Origin: Negativibacillus massiliensis
GTDB taxonomy: Bacteria > Bacillota > Clostridia > Oscillospirales > Ruminococcaceae
Assembly: GCF_900148495.1 (NCBI RefSeq)
Contig: NZ_FTRU01000008.1
Coordinates: 620,001 to 684,000 of the forward strand
Direction: 5' to 3'
DNA length: 64,000 nt
Part shown: piece after piece, positions 53,323-60,990 of the stretch
Layout: each line of letters opens with the position of its first letter
Position numbering within the stretch: the stretch's first letter is position 1
Translations under genes and position numbers: made by a program
Notes under the pieces: generated by a model
The model's database searches: none
What the model saw: the letters and a program-made list of their open reading frames with translations, nothing else
Told to the model about the DNA's origin: nothing

Positions 53323-54555
53323 CTATTTATGACGGAACCCATTCTGGGACAGGAGCCCGGACAGGTGAAGGATCGGAGATTTTTTTGGCGGAACAGTTTT
53401 GTAAATCTGATAATAGATGGTCTGGATGTAGTTTGCCAGCGTTTCGGCACCGGAGTTTTTAACCGACTGGATAACGGAGGTTTTCAACTTGTCAAGCTCA
53501 TCCTTATCCATATCGCGAATCTGGCGCAGGCGCGCTCCCATCTCTTTTGCATCTCGGAACATATAACCATTGACACCATCGCGAACCTGATCGGCATTGA
53601 GCTCATCGTAAAGCTGAAGAACAGGAAGTCCGCCCGCCATACCTTCCAGCATCGAGATAGAGTTGGTATCCGACAGGGAAGCGGTGACATAGATGTCGCA
53701 GGTGTGAATATACGGCGGAAGTTCTGGATGCATTACCTTGCCGGTGAAGATAACGGTATCAGTAATGTGCAGCTCTTTTGCAAGTTCTTCCAGTTTTGGC
53801 TTTTCCGGACCATCGCCTACGATCAGAAGATACATGTTGTCCTCTTTTTTCATTTCTTCTGCCCAGAATTTTAACAGGACATCCACGCTCTTTTCCTGAC
53901 CAAGACGTCCTACAAAGCAGGCAACGGTTGCATCTAACGGGATGCCGAAGGTCTTGCGGATCTCTTCTCTTTGTTCCGGAGTGGAGGTCTGCGGGGAGAA
54001 TGCATCCAGTTCAACCGGATTCGGGATTACCTCAACCTTTTTGTCGCTTCCGATTTCGGTGGTGTATTCCTGGCATTTTTTGGAAGGTCCGGTTACCACG
54101 TTTGCGTATTTCGGGAAGAGACGGAAGTAACGGTGCGAAAGCTTTTTGGTAAGAGGAACCAATGGCTTTGGTGCAATATAATAGATGTAGTCATCGTACA
54201 TGGTATGTAAGGTGTAAACGACCGGTACGTGCAGAATTTTGGCGATTGCCATGCCGCTCAAACCGATGCTGAACTCATTGTGTACATGGATAATATCCGG
54301 GTTAAATTCACGAAGATAATGCAGACGGGAACGGCTGACCGGAGAAGCAAGATCTAGACCGTAAATTCGTTTGAGGTTGTGGGCCGGACAGTGCAGAACA
54401 TTATCCTTAATATAATGTTTGCGGGTTTTGGAATCGGCAGTAACGATCAAAACGGTGTGACCGAGTGCTTCCAATCCTTCTTTTAAGATTTTAATATGTG
54501 TAACAACGCCGTTGATCTGCGGCAGATAGGTTTCGGTGAAGATTGCAATACGCAT
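53323..54555 (-). CDS. Glycosyltransferase family 4 (diacylglycerol glucosyltransferase-like)
   Basis: A 410-residue GT-B glycosyltransferase. The N-terminus MRIAIFTETYLPQINGVVTHI and the following DIIHVHNEFSIGLSGMA are typical of bacterial 1,2-diacylglycerol 3-glucosyltransferases; the donor-binding part has FVGRLGQEKSVDVLL and LSDTNSISMLEGMAGGLPVL. It probably builds membrane glycolipid or a lipoteichoic acid anchor. ATG 54555 follows GGAGG; the long upstream frame passes through the promoter. Monocistronic, with its own terminator. Confidence 0.93.
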   Translation of the reverse strand: MRIAIFTETYLPQINGVVTHIKILKEGLEALGHTVLIVTADSKTRKHYIKDNVLHCPAHNLKRIYGLDLASPVSRSRLHYLREFNPDIIHVHNEFSIGLSGMAIAKILHVPVVYTLHTMYDDYIYYIAPKPLVPLTKKLSHRYFRLFPKYANVVTGPSKKCQEYTTEIGSDKKVEVIPNPVELDAFSPQTSTPEQREEIRKTFGIPLDATVACFVGRLGQEKSVDVLLKFWAEEMKKEDNMYLLIVGDGPEKPKLEELAKELHITDTVIFTGKVMHPELPPYIHTCDIYVTASLSDTNSISMLEGMAGGLPVLQLYDELNADQVRDGVNGYMFRDAKEMGARLRQIRDMDKDELDKLKTSVIQSVKNSGAETLANYIQTIYYQIYKTVPPKKSPILHLSGLLSQNGFRHK

Positions 54556-54595
54556 AACTGACCTCCAATGAGAATTGTCTCGTTTTACTAAATAA

Positions 54596-54624
54596 AGTAT
54601 AGGGCAATGTCTGACAAAAATCAA
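54596..54624 (-). promoter_or_regulatory. Promoter of the glycosyltransferase gene
   Basis: Minus strand TTGATT (54619-54624), 17 bases, TATACT (54596-54601). Confidence 0.65.
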
Positions 54625-54764
54625 TCTGAATTTGGATGTTTTCGAAGATTTCATACAAAAAACTTTTCTTTTTGATAAAACGGTAAGGAAAAACAATTTC
54701 CTTCACCTTTCGAGAATAAAAGTAGTTGATAATCACAAAGGAAACACAGAAAAAGGGAAATGAC

Positions 54765-54793
54765 TGGACACAAATAACAATAGCCGGTATAAT
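54765..54793 (+). promoter_or_regulatory. Promoter of the TlpA operon
   Basis: TGGACA (54765-54770), 17 bases, TATAAT (54788-54793). Confidence 0.65.
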
Positions 54794-54856
54794 GTAGAAA
54801 GATAGCTGTATCAAAACAAAACCTTAAAATAGGGACCTTTTTAGGAGGAAAAAAGA

Positions 54857-55591
54857 ATGTTAAAAAAATTAACTGTTTTTATTCTCGCAGTGGCAATGAC
54901 GCTCAGTCTGTTTGGTTGTGGACAGTCTTCGGAAGAAAAGGCTACAGAACAGTCTACAGAGCAAACACAGGAAGAAGCTCCTTCGGAAACTCCTGCTGAG
55001 GAAACTGTGGAAGAGCAGCCAGAAGATACTGAAGAACAACCAGAAAATGCTGAGGAACAGCCAGAAGATACTGAAAAACAACCAGAAGATACTGAGGAAC
55101 AGTCTGCGGAACAATCCACAGAAGAAGGTGCATTTGAAAAAATGTCTCTGACCAATCTTGCAGGTGATGAGATTGATAAAACGATCTTTGAAGGTCATGA
55201 CCTTACTGTGATTAATGTCTGGGCAACCTCCTGCAAACCATGTTTGAGTGAAATGCCGGAGCTTGCCAAGCTTTCGGATGAATATGAACAGAACGGTGGA
55301 CAGGTACAGATCATAGGCCTTTGTACCGATCTTGTGGACATGGATGCAAACCGTGTGGATAGCCAGATTGAACTTGCAAATCAGATTGTGGAACTGACCG
55401 GAGCAGACTACACCCACCTGGTTCCTGACGATGAAATGCTTAATTTTCTGATGGAAAATATCATCGGTGTCCCAACAACCTTCTTTGTAGATTCACAGGG
55501 CAAAGAAGTGGGTGAGTCTGTTATTGGTGCAAGAGATCAAGCAGCATGGCAGGAAGAAATCAATAACCGCCTTGCAATGCTGGAGAAATAA
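54857..55591 (+). CDS. TlpA-like thiol-disulfide oxidoreductase lipoprotein
   Basis: A 244-residue lipoprotein: lipobox LFGCG, an acidic linker made of EEQPEDT-type repeats (residues about 45-90) and a thioredoxin-fold domain. The active site is WATSCKPCLSEMP (C-x-x-C) and the cis-Pro loop is GVPTTFFVD. It would exchange disulfides outside the membrane. It is followed by a CXXC peptide and a polyferredoxin-type membrane protein, which together look like an electron relay. ATG 54857 follows AGGAGG. Confidence 0.94.
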   Translation: MLKKLTVFILAVAMTLSLFGCGQSSEEKATEQSTEQTQEEAPSETPAEETVEEQPEDTEEQPENAEEQPEDTEKQPEDTEEQSAEQSTEEGAFEKMSLTNLAGDEIDKTIFEGHDLTVINVWATSCKPCLSEMPELAKLSDEYEQNGGQVQIIGLCTDLVDMDANRVDSQIELANQIVELTGADYTHLVPDDEMLNFLMENIIGVPTTFFVDSQGKEVGESVIGARDQAAWQEEINNRLAMLEK

Positions 55592-55593
55592 AG

Positions 55594-55731
55594 ATGAAGA
55601 CAAGTAAATTTTCGCTCGTCCTTGTAGCACTGGCTGTTGTGATGATTGCGGTCGGAACCCTGACAGGGGAGGCCCAGCTGGTGCTGTCAAAGGCAATCAA
55701 TATCTGTATGGAGTGTATCGGAATTGGGTAA
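55594..55731 (+). CDS. CD1871A-family CXXC motif membrane peptide
   Basis: A 45-residue protein starting MKTSKFSLVL and ending INICMECIGIG. It has one membrane helix (about 7-25) and a C-terminal C-M-E-C motif in an INICxECIGIG context, as in the CD1871A-like family. Such peptides recur between TlpA-like and 4Fe-4S membrane protein genes in Clostridia. The two cysteines could pass electrons between the membrane ferredoxin protein and TlpA. It starts 2 bases after the TlpA stop; its 3' end overlaps the next gene by 8 bases. Confidence 0.88.
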   Translation: MKTSKFSLVLVALAVVMIAVGTLTGEAQLVLSKAINICMECIGIG

Positions 55732-56617
55732 GAAACAGAAAAATATCCGCCTCTGGTTTCAGGCAGCATGGTTTGCGGTAACCAACGGATATGCAAAGGG
55801 CTTCCTCGAAGGAAAGATCTATAAAGGACAGATAAAATACGTCTGTGTGCCGGGACTCAACTGCTATTCCTGCCCGGGAGCACTGGGTTCCTGCCCGATT
55901 GGTTCTTTACAGGCGGTGTTGGACAGCGGGAAATTCCGTGTATCCTGTTATGTGTTTGGATTCCTGATGCTGTTTGGAGCACTATTAGGACGGTTTGTTT
56001 GTGGATGGCTCTGTCCGTTTGGATTGGTACAGGATCTTCTGCACAAGATTCCGCTGTTTCGAAAGAAGAAAAATATGCCAGGACATCGCGTCTTAAAGTA
56101 TCTGCGCTATGTGATTTTGGTGCTGTTTGTGATCCTGCTTCCAATGACGGTAGTGGGTATCACTGGAATGGGCGATCCGTGGTTCTGTAAATATATCTGT
56201 CCAAGCGGTACATTGCTTGGTGGGCTTCCACTTCTGGCAAGTAATCCAACGCTCCGTTCTGCAGTGGGATTTTTGTTCAGCTGGAAGATGTTTGTTTTAC
56301 TGTTGATCCTCTTTGTGTCGATCAAATACTATCGTCCGTTCTGCAAATATGTATGTCCACTGGGAGCAATTTACGGTGTCTTTAATCCAATTGCACTGTA
56401 CCGCTTTTCGGTGGATGAAGCAAAATGTATCCACTGCGGTAAATGTAAAAGTGTCTGCGGAATGGATATTCCGGTTTGGGAAAAGCCAAACAGCTTTGAT
56501 TGTATTCGCTGCGGAGACTGCAAGGCAGCCTGCCCGACCGGAGCGATCCAGTCCACTCTCGATCAGCTGCGGGTCAAACCATACGGCGGTATCGAACAGC
56601 CAGACATAGAAAAATAA
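55724..56617 (+). CDS. 4Fe-4S binding membrane protein (NapH/CcoG-like)
   Basis: A 297-residue polytopic protein with a TTG start at 55724, overlapping the CXXC peptide gene by 8 bases; GGAG precedes it. Membrane segments alternate with two C-x-x-x-C-P motifs in the helices (CGWLCPFG, CKYVCPLG), and the C-terminus has two ferredoxin sites, CIHCGKCKSVC and CIRCGDCKAACP. It also has an N-terminal CYSCPGALGSCPIG. This is a NapH-type quinone- or ferredoxin-linked electron carrier. It probably feeds electrons from the cytoplasm to the TlpA lipoprotein through the CXXC peptide. Confidence 0.93.
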   Translation: MGKKQKNIRLWFQAAWFAVTNGYAKGFLEGKIYKGQIKYVCVPGLNCYSCPGALGSCPIGSLQAVLDSGKFRVSCYVFGFLMLFGALLGRFVCGWLCPFGLVQDLLHKIPLFRKKKNMPGHRVLKYLRYVILVLFVILLPMTVVGITGMGDPWFCKYICPSGTLLGGLPLLASNPTLRSAVGFLFSWKMFVLLLILFVSIKYYRPFCKYVCPLGAIYGVFNPIALYRFSVDEAKCIHCGKCKSVCGMDIPVWEKPNSFDCIRCGDCKAACPTGAIQSTLDQLRVKPYGGIEQPDIEK

Positions 56618-56649
56618 TTGTAGAGAATCATCCAAAAGGAGGGGTGTTT

Positions 56650-57930
56650 ATGAAGAAAATACAGACTGTGATTTTACTTTGTTTGCTGCTGGCTTCCCTG
56701 TGTGCCTGTGAAAGCCGCCAGCTTAATCAGCAGGACCCGCAGCCGGTGGTTGGCGAATCGGTGGAATCGGTACAGCCGGAAGAAACGGAGGAAACGCAGC
56801 CGTCCATTCCGGAAAATGCCCCTGCCTTCTACCAGACGATACAGCGGGTGGATGAACAGCGAGTATTTTCCCTCTCCACCGCGCAGGACCTGCACGACCT
56901 GTCGGCATGGATAGCACAGGGAGAGGAAACAGCCGATTGCATCTTTGTGCTGCAAAATGACATCAATCTGGAAAATGAGCCGTTTACCCCCATCGGAACA
57001 AGCGATCATCCCTTCCGGGGAACCTTTCTGGGGCAGGGATATACCGTCAGCGGCTTGAATGTTGTTGAGGGACGATATGATGAAGTAGCTGGATTTTTCG
57101 GATCAATTCGAGGATATGCCAGACTGTATGATCTCAATGTCACAGGAACGGTCAGCGGATTCAAGAATGTGGGCGGCTTTGTTGGTACGGCAGGCGGTGA
57201 AGAAGGTCCGGACGGTGTGACTTATTCGAGCATCGAAAACTGCTCCTTCACTGGTACGGTACATGGCATCACCAGCGATATCGGCGGCTTTGTGGGGAAT
57301 GCAGGAAATATTTCTATCCTCAACTGTGTAGCGGACGCAGAGGTTTGCGGACAGGAAAATGTCGGTGGCTTTGTCGGATGTTTAGGGATGGATAGCAATA
57401 TAGAAAATAGCCTTTCTATGGGAACTGTGATTGCAGATTCGAGGGAAAGCCTGCTTGCCCAGACCGATTTCTCAACGCCGGATAATTGGGGAGATCAGTC
57501 CGCAGAAGGGGCAATCAATCTGCGCTTTATCGGTGGCTTTGCCGGAATGAATATGGGTACCTTAAGAAACTGCCTGTCGATGGGTGCGGTCAAGACAATG
57601 AAGGTTGCCATTACGGTCGGCGGTTTTGTCGGATACGAGTATGGTGAAGACATAGACTGTTATTACTTTATGGACTATAACGCACACTGGAAGGCAGGAT
57701 ATCCGGTAGGGGACAACGCCTCGATGACTGCGCAGGGCCTTTACTACAATGAGGTCAACAAAGAGGAAAACTTCCCCGCATGGGACTTTCAGTCCTACTG
57801 GGAGATGGGTGAAACTCACCCTGTCCCACGGAAAAGGCAGCCTATAGGATTGGACTTTTTTACAGGCTCATCGCTTGAGGAGGGAAGGTCATTATCTTCT
57901 TCCTCCAATGGGGCGGGATATCAAAGTTGA
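56650..57930 (+). CDS. GLUG-repeat lipoprotein
   Basis: A 426-residue lipoprotein (signal peptide, lipobox LCACE). After an acidic linker come repeated GLUG-like units: GGFVGTAGG, GGFVGNAGN, GGFVGCLG and GGFAGMNMG, each within a roughly 25-40-residue beta-rich repeat. The GLUG motif occurs in surface and adhesin-like proteins and may fold as a beta-helix. ATG 56650 follows AAGGAGGGG; an earlier frame start at 56500 lies inside the ferredoxin gene. It may be co-transcribed with the TlpA trio, 32 bases apart, but a shared role is not evident. Confidence 0.85.
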   Translation: MKKIQTVILLCLLLASLCACESRQLNQQDPQPVVGESVESVQPEETEETQPSIPENAPAFYQTIQRVDEQRVFSLSTAQDLHDLSAWIAQGEETADCIFVLQNDINLENEPFTPIGTSDHPFRGTFLGQGYTVSGLNVVEGRYDEVAGFFGSIRGYARLYDLNVTGTVSGFKNVGGFVGTAGGEEGPDGVTYSSIENCSFTGTVHGITSDIGGFVGNAGNISILNCVADAEVCGQENVGGFVGCLGMDSNIENSLSMGTVIADSRESLLAQTDFSTPDNWGDQSAEGAINLRFIGGFAGMNMGTLRNCLSMGAVKTMKVAITVGGFVGYEYGEDIDCYYFMDYNAHWKAGYPVGDNASMTAQGLYYNEVNKEENFPAWDFQSYWEMGETHPVPRKRQPIGLDFFTGSSLEEGRSLSSSSNGAGYQS

Positions 57931-57982
57931 GTGCCGTTTAAGGGTTGTTAGGAAACAACAGGAGAAAGCATTTAATTTTATC

Positions 57983-58011
57983 TGGACAAGATGCGGATGA
58001 TGTAGTATGAT
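57983..58011 (+). promoter_or_regulatory. hisS promoter
   Basis: TGGACA (57983-57988), 17 bases, TATGAT (58006-58011). No T-box features are seen in the short leader. Confidence 0.55.
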
Positions 58012-58049
58012 AAAGCAATAAGACAAACGGTATCAAGGAGAGATGTTTT

Positions 58050-59291
58050 ATGAAGATGAACCCAGTTAAGGGAACCGCGGACTATCTGCCATCGCAGACA
58101 CTGCTGCGGGATTATTTGCAGAACAGCATTCTGGAAACTTATCGTGCAGCCGGTTTTGAACGCATTTTGACCCCTGCCATTGAGGATATGGAAAATCTGG
58201 AAAAGAGCGAGGGCGGCGACAACTTAAACCTTATGTTCAAGATTTTAAAACGTGGGGACAAGCTGGATGCTGCGCTGGAAAAACAGGATTACAAAAATCT
58301 TGCGGATTTAGGGTTGCGCTATGACCTGACCCTGCCGCTGAGCCGTTTTTATGCAGCAAACCGCGCAAAACTGTCTTTGCCATTTAAATGTATCCAGATC
58401 GATAAGTCCTACCGCGCAGAGCGTCCACAGAAAGGAAGAATGCGCGAGTTTGTACAGTGTGACATTGATATTCTGGGAAGCGATTCTCCTCTGTGCGAGC
58501 TGGAACTGATTCACACCACAGCAGCTGCACTGCTCAAGCTGGACATCGGTTCGTTTACCATTAAGATCAACGACCGCCGCGTACTCAAAGGAGTACTGCA
58601 CAACATTGGTATTGCAGATGATATGATGGACAGCGTGTGCATCACTCTGGACAAATGGGACAAGATCGGTACCGAAGGTGTGATGAAGGAACTGGGCGAA
58701 AAGGAAGTTTCGGCAGAATCTTGCGAAAAGATCGCATCCTTGTTGGAAGGCGGATGCACCATCGATCAGGCAGAACAGCTCTGCGGAGAACCAACCTATA
58801 TCGAACAGCTGAAAAAAATCATTGCAGATGCAAATGAACTGGCAGCAGGAAGATATGATGTTGTATTTGATATGCTGCTTATCCGCGGACAGGGCTACTA
58901 TACCGGCACCGTATTCGAAATTCAGAGCAACAAATTCCGCGGTGCAATTGGCGGCGGCGGACGTTATGACGGTCTGGTTGGCAAGTTCACCGGCGAGAAT
59001 GTTCCGGCAGTTGGTTTCTCAATTGGCTTTGAGCGTATCTTCCAGATTTTGGAGGAACAGGGCTTTACTATTCCGGGACGCCGCAAACGGATTGCAGTTA
59101 TCTGCAACGAAGATGAAGGTTTGCAGGCAGTACGCATGACCGACAAACTGCGTGAGCAGGGTGTGGAAGCAAGCGCTTATATCAAGCCAAAGAAATTGGG
59201 TAAATTCTTAAACCGTCTGGAAGAACAGGGCTTTGATGGTTTCCTGGTGCTGGGCGAAAGCGAAGAGCCAAAATATTTTGAAGCAAAATAA
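58050..59291 (+). CDS. hisS: Histidine--tRNA ligase
   Basis: A class II aminoacyl-tRNA synthetase of 413 residues. Seen: N-terminal KGTADYLPSQ, LRYDLTLPLSRF, motif 2 with YRAERPQKGRMREFVQCDIDI, the HisA motif RGQGYYTGTVFE and GGGGRYDGL, and motif 3 FSIGFERI. The anticodon-binding domain is present (RKRIAVICNEDEGLQAV...) but slightly short. HisZ-type regulators lack some of these; all the catalytic motifs here are intact, supporting a true HisRS. ATG 58050 follows AAGGAGAG. Monocistronic with its own terminator. Confidence 0.93.
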   Translation: MKMNPVKGTADYLPSQTLLRDYLQNSILETYRAAGFERILTPAIEDMENLEKSEGGDNLNLMFKILKRGDKLDAALEKQDYKNLADLGLRYDLTLPLSRFYAANRAKLSLPFKCIQIDKSYRAERPQKGRMREFVQCDIDILGSDSPLCELELIHTTAAALLKLDIGSFTIKINDRRVLKGVLHNIGIADDMMDSVCITLDKWDKIGTEGVMKELGEKEVSAESCEKIASLLEGGCTIDQAEQLCGEPTYIEQLKKIIADANELAAGRYDVVFDMLLIRGQGYYTGTVFEIQSNKFRGAIGGGGRYDGLVGKFTGENVPAVGFSIGFERIFQILEEQGFTIPGRRKRIAVICNEDEGLQAVRMTDKLREQGVEASAYIKPKKLGKFLNRLEEQGFDGFLVLGESEEPKYFEAK

Positions 59292-59300
59292 GAGAAATAG

Positions 59301-59336
59301 AAAAAGGATGCTCTTTTTAAGAGCATCCTTTTTTTC
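59301..59336 (+). terminator. hisS terminator
   Basis: 13-bp stem AAAAAGGATGCTC/GAGCATCCTTTTT, T-run. Confidence 0.9.
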
Positions 59337-59340
59337 GGGT

Positions 59341-59985
59341 TTCCGCCAGATTTGCTTCGAAGGCAAATCAGAGTTTTTGTCCACCTTTTTCAAAAGGTCG
59401 CGGGGGTACGGGGGTGAAACCCCTGTGACACCTCACAATGAATATAAAAAACGATAGGGGCAGAAAATATTTCTGAGGCTGCCGCACGACAGTGCACCGG
59501 TGTAAACCGGAACAAGTTTTTCCGTCAAAAATCATCCACTGGATCATTTTTGAGGTCGACCACTACTAGCAATCGGTTCTTGAAAACTTTTTCACTTGCA
59601 AAAAGTTTTCAAGAGCTAACGTTTAGAATAGACTCTCCCCGAAAAGTTCCCAGTGGGAAGTTTTCGGTAGTAGAAATCTGCATTTGCTCAATGATATTTT
59701 GTTCTAATCGACCTTTAGTAAAAAACGGTTCATCTATAACTGGTAGATATAGTATAGACAGTAGAAAAACCTCCCACTGGGAGGTTTTTCTGAAAAGTGC
59801 GTGTCGTTTGTTTCTTAAGGGGGCTTTTCTCTTACAAAAGCCCCCTCATTTTCAATCCAAACTTTGGATTGAAAAATTCACCCGCAAAGGCGCTTTCACG
59901 GATAAAGTATTCCGCCTTCTGCGGAAGGCGGCCAAAGGCGTTGCCTCTGGACACCACCACCTTTTGAAAAAGGTGGACGAAAACT
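59341..59985. repeat. Hairpin-rich intergenic element bounded by 20-bp inverted repeats
   Basis: No credible gene. GTCCACCTTTTTCAAAAGGT at 59379-59398 is repeated, perfectly inverted, at 59959-59978. Between them are many perfect hairpins: 59411-59423, 59497-59510, 59525-59553 (one mismatch), 59579-59613 (14 bp), 59639-59667 (one mismatch), 59763-59791 (13 bp), 59818-59846 (11 bp), 59849-59875 (12 bp) and 59912-59931. The hairpin density far exceeds neighbouring intergenic DNA. It may be a non-autonomous mobile element, a cluster of repetitive palindromes or a structured RNA. Confidence 0.75.
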
Positions 59986-59993
59986 TTTGTTTT

Positions 59994-60629
59994 TTACTTC
60001 AAAATCTCAGTAACAGCGTCTGGAAGTTCTGCAAAACAGCTGATAGAAGGAACCTCGGCGTCAACACTTCCCATGCCGTATGCTGCATGGATGAATGGAA
60101 CCTGTGCTTTCTGGCAGGCGTTATAGTCCCCCTGTGTATCTCCAAGGTATACCGCACAATCAAGATGATGTTTTTGCACGATCAGTCGGATGTTGTCACC
60201 CTTTCCTAAACCGGTCATACCAGAGCAGGTAAAATCCTCAAAAAGATTTCCCAAGCCTGTTACCTCCAGAAAGGTCTGGATATAACCGTCCTGACAGTTG
60301 CTGACAATGTAAAGTGGGTATTCTTTGGAGAGCAAATGAAGAATTTCCGGCACCTTTGGATAGATGCTGCCCGGATGTTCCCGCAGCCATGGAAGTTCCT
60401 CAATGCTGCATCGGTTAAAAACTTCTACTCTTTCTTCCTCAGGAAAGTTTGGAAGAGCCGCCGCAGCAATTTCGGCTACGGTTTTCCCCATAAAGCTGCG
60501 CACCTCTTCGAGCGTCATTGGCTCACGGTCGGGAGCGTAGCGAAGAAGAACCTTGTTCCAGGCAGGAAGCATCTGTTCGGTTGCATCCCATAAAGTGCCG
60601 TCAAGGTCGAAAATAATCCCTTTTTTCAT
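59994..60629 (-). CDS. HAD family hydrolase (phosphoglycolate phosphatase-like)
   Basis: A 211-residue cytoplasmic HAD-superfamily phosphatase. Motif I is FDLDGTLWD, motif II YIVSNCQ, the Lys of motif III lies in GLGKGDNI, and motif IV is YLGDTQGDYNAC. The helical cap lies between motifs I and II (about residues 15-85), as in Gph-type enzymes. It probably dephosphorylates a small sugar phosphate or phosphoglycolate. The ATG at 60629 has AAAGGATGG upstream. It is transcribed away from the tRNA promoter. Confidence 0.92.
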   Translation of the reverse strand: MKKGIIFDLDGTLWDATEQMLPAWNKVLLRYAPDREPMTLEEVRSFMGKTVAEIAAAALPNFPEEERVEVFNRCSIEELPWLREHPGSIYPKVPEILHLLSKEYPLYIVSNCQDGYIQTFLEVTGLGNLFEDFTCSGMTGLGKGDNIRLIVQKHHLDCAVYLGDTQGDYNACQKAQVPFIHAAYGMGSVDAEVPSISCFAELPDAVTEILK

Positions 60630-60719
60630 AATTATCCATCCTTTTGTTTGGAATCTGTTTCATGAATAAGGATAGCACAGAATGTGGGAGAAATCCATTT
60701 CCCATTTTTTCAAAAACAC

Positions 60720-60748
60720 TTGACTTTTTGTGTGAAATCCTGTATAAT
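60720..60748 (+). promoter_or_regulatory. tRNA operon promoter
   Basis: TTGACT (60720-60725), 17 bases, TATAAT (60743-60748) with extended TG; 18 bases before the tRNA-Ala gene. Confidence 0.85.
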
Positions 60749-60766
60749 ATCTCACGTTAACTATAC

Positions 60767-60842
60767 GGGGGCGTAGCGCAGCTGGGAGCGCGTACGGTTC
60801 GCATCCGTAAGGTCGGGAGTTCGATCCTCCTCGTCTCCACCA
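60767..60842 (+). tRNA. tRNA-Ala (anticodon CGC)
   Basis: 76 bases with encoded CCA. The acceptor stem GGGGGCG pairs with CGTCTCC and contains G3-U70, the alanine identity pair. The anticodon stem-loop is TACGG-TTCGCAT-CCGTA, anticodon CGC; T-arm GGGAG-TTCGATC-CTCC. Confidence 0.95.
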
Positions 60843-60850
60843 CGAAATAA

Positions 60851-60927
60851 GAGGGCATAGCTCAGTTGGTTAGAGTACTTGCTTGACATGCAAGGGGTCG
60901 GTGGTTCAAGTCCACTTGTCCTCACCA
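60851..60927 (+). tRNA. tRNA-Val (anticodon GAC)
   Basis: 77 bases with encoded CCA. Acceptor GAGGGCA pairs with TGTCCTC; anticodon arm CTTGC-TTGACAT-GCAAG gives anticodon GAC (valine codons GTC/GTT). It lies 8 bases after tRNA-Ala in the same transcript. Confidence 0.95.
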
Positions 60928-60933
60928 TAGGAG

Positions 60934-60971
60934 AAGGTTCAGCAAACATGGCGTTTGTTGAACCTTTTTTA
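60934..60971 (+). terminator. tRNA operon terminator
   Basis: 14-bp stem AAGGTTCAGCAAAC / GTTTGTTGAACCTT (one G-T) and T-run. Confidence 0.9.
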
Positions 60972-60990
60972 GCATACAGGGGTGAGTTTG

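Noticed and set aside
59550-60209. A 219-residue plus-strand open frame across the hairpin region
   Set aside because: It runs through several hairpins and into the antisense of the HAD gene, has no ribosome site and low-complexity, Lys/Phe-rich composition.
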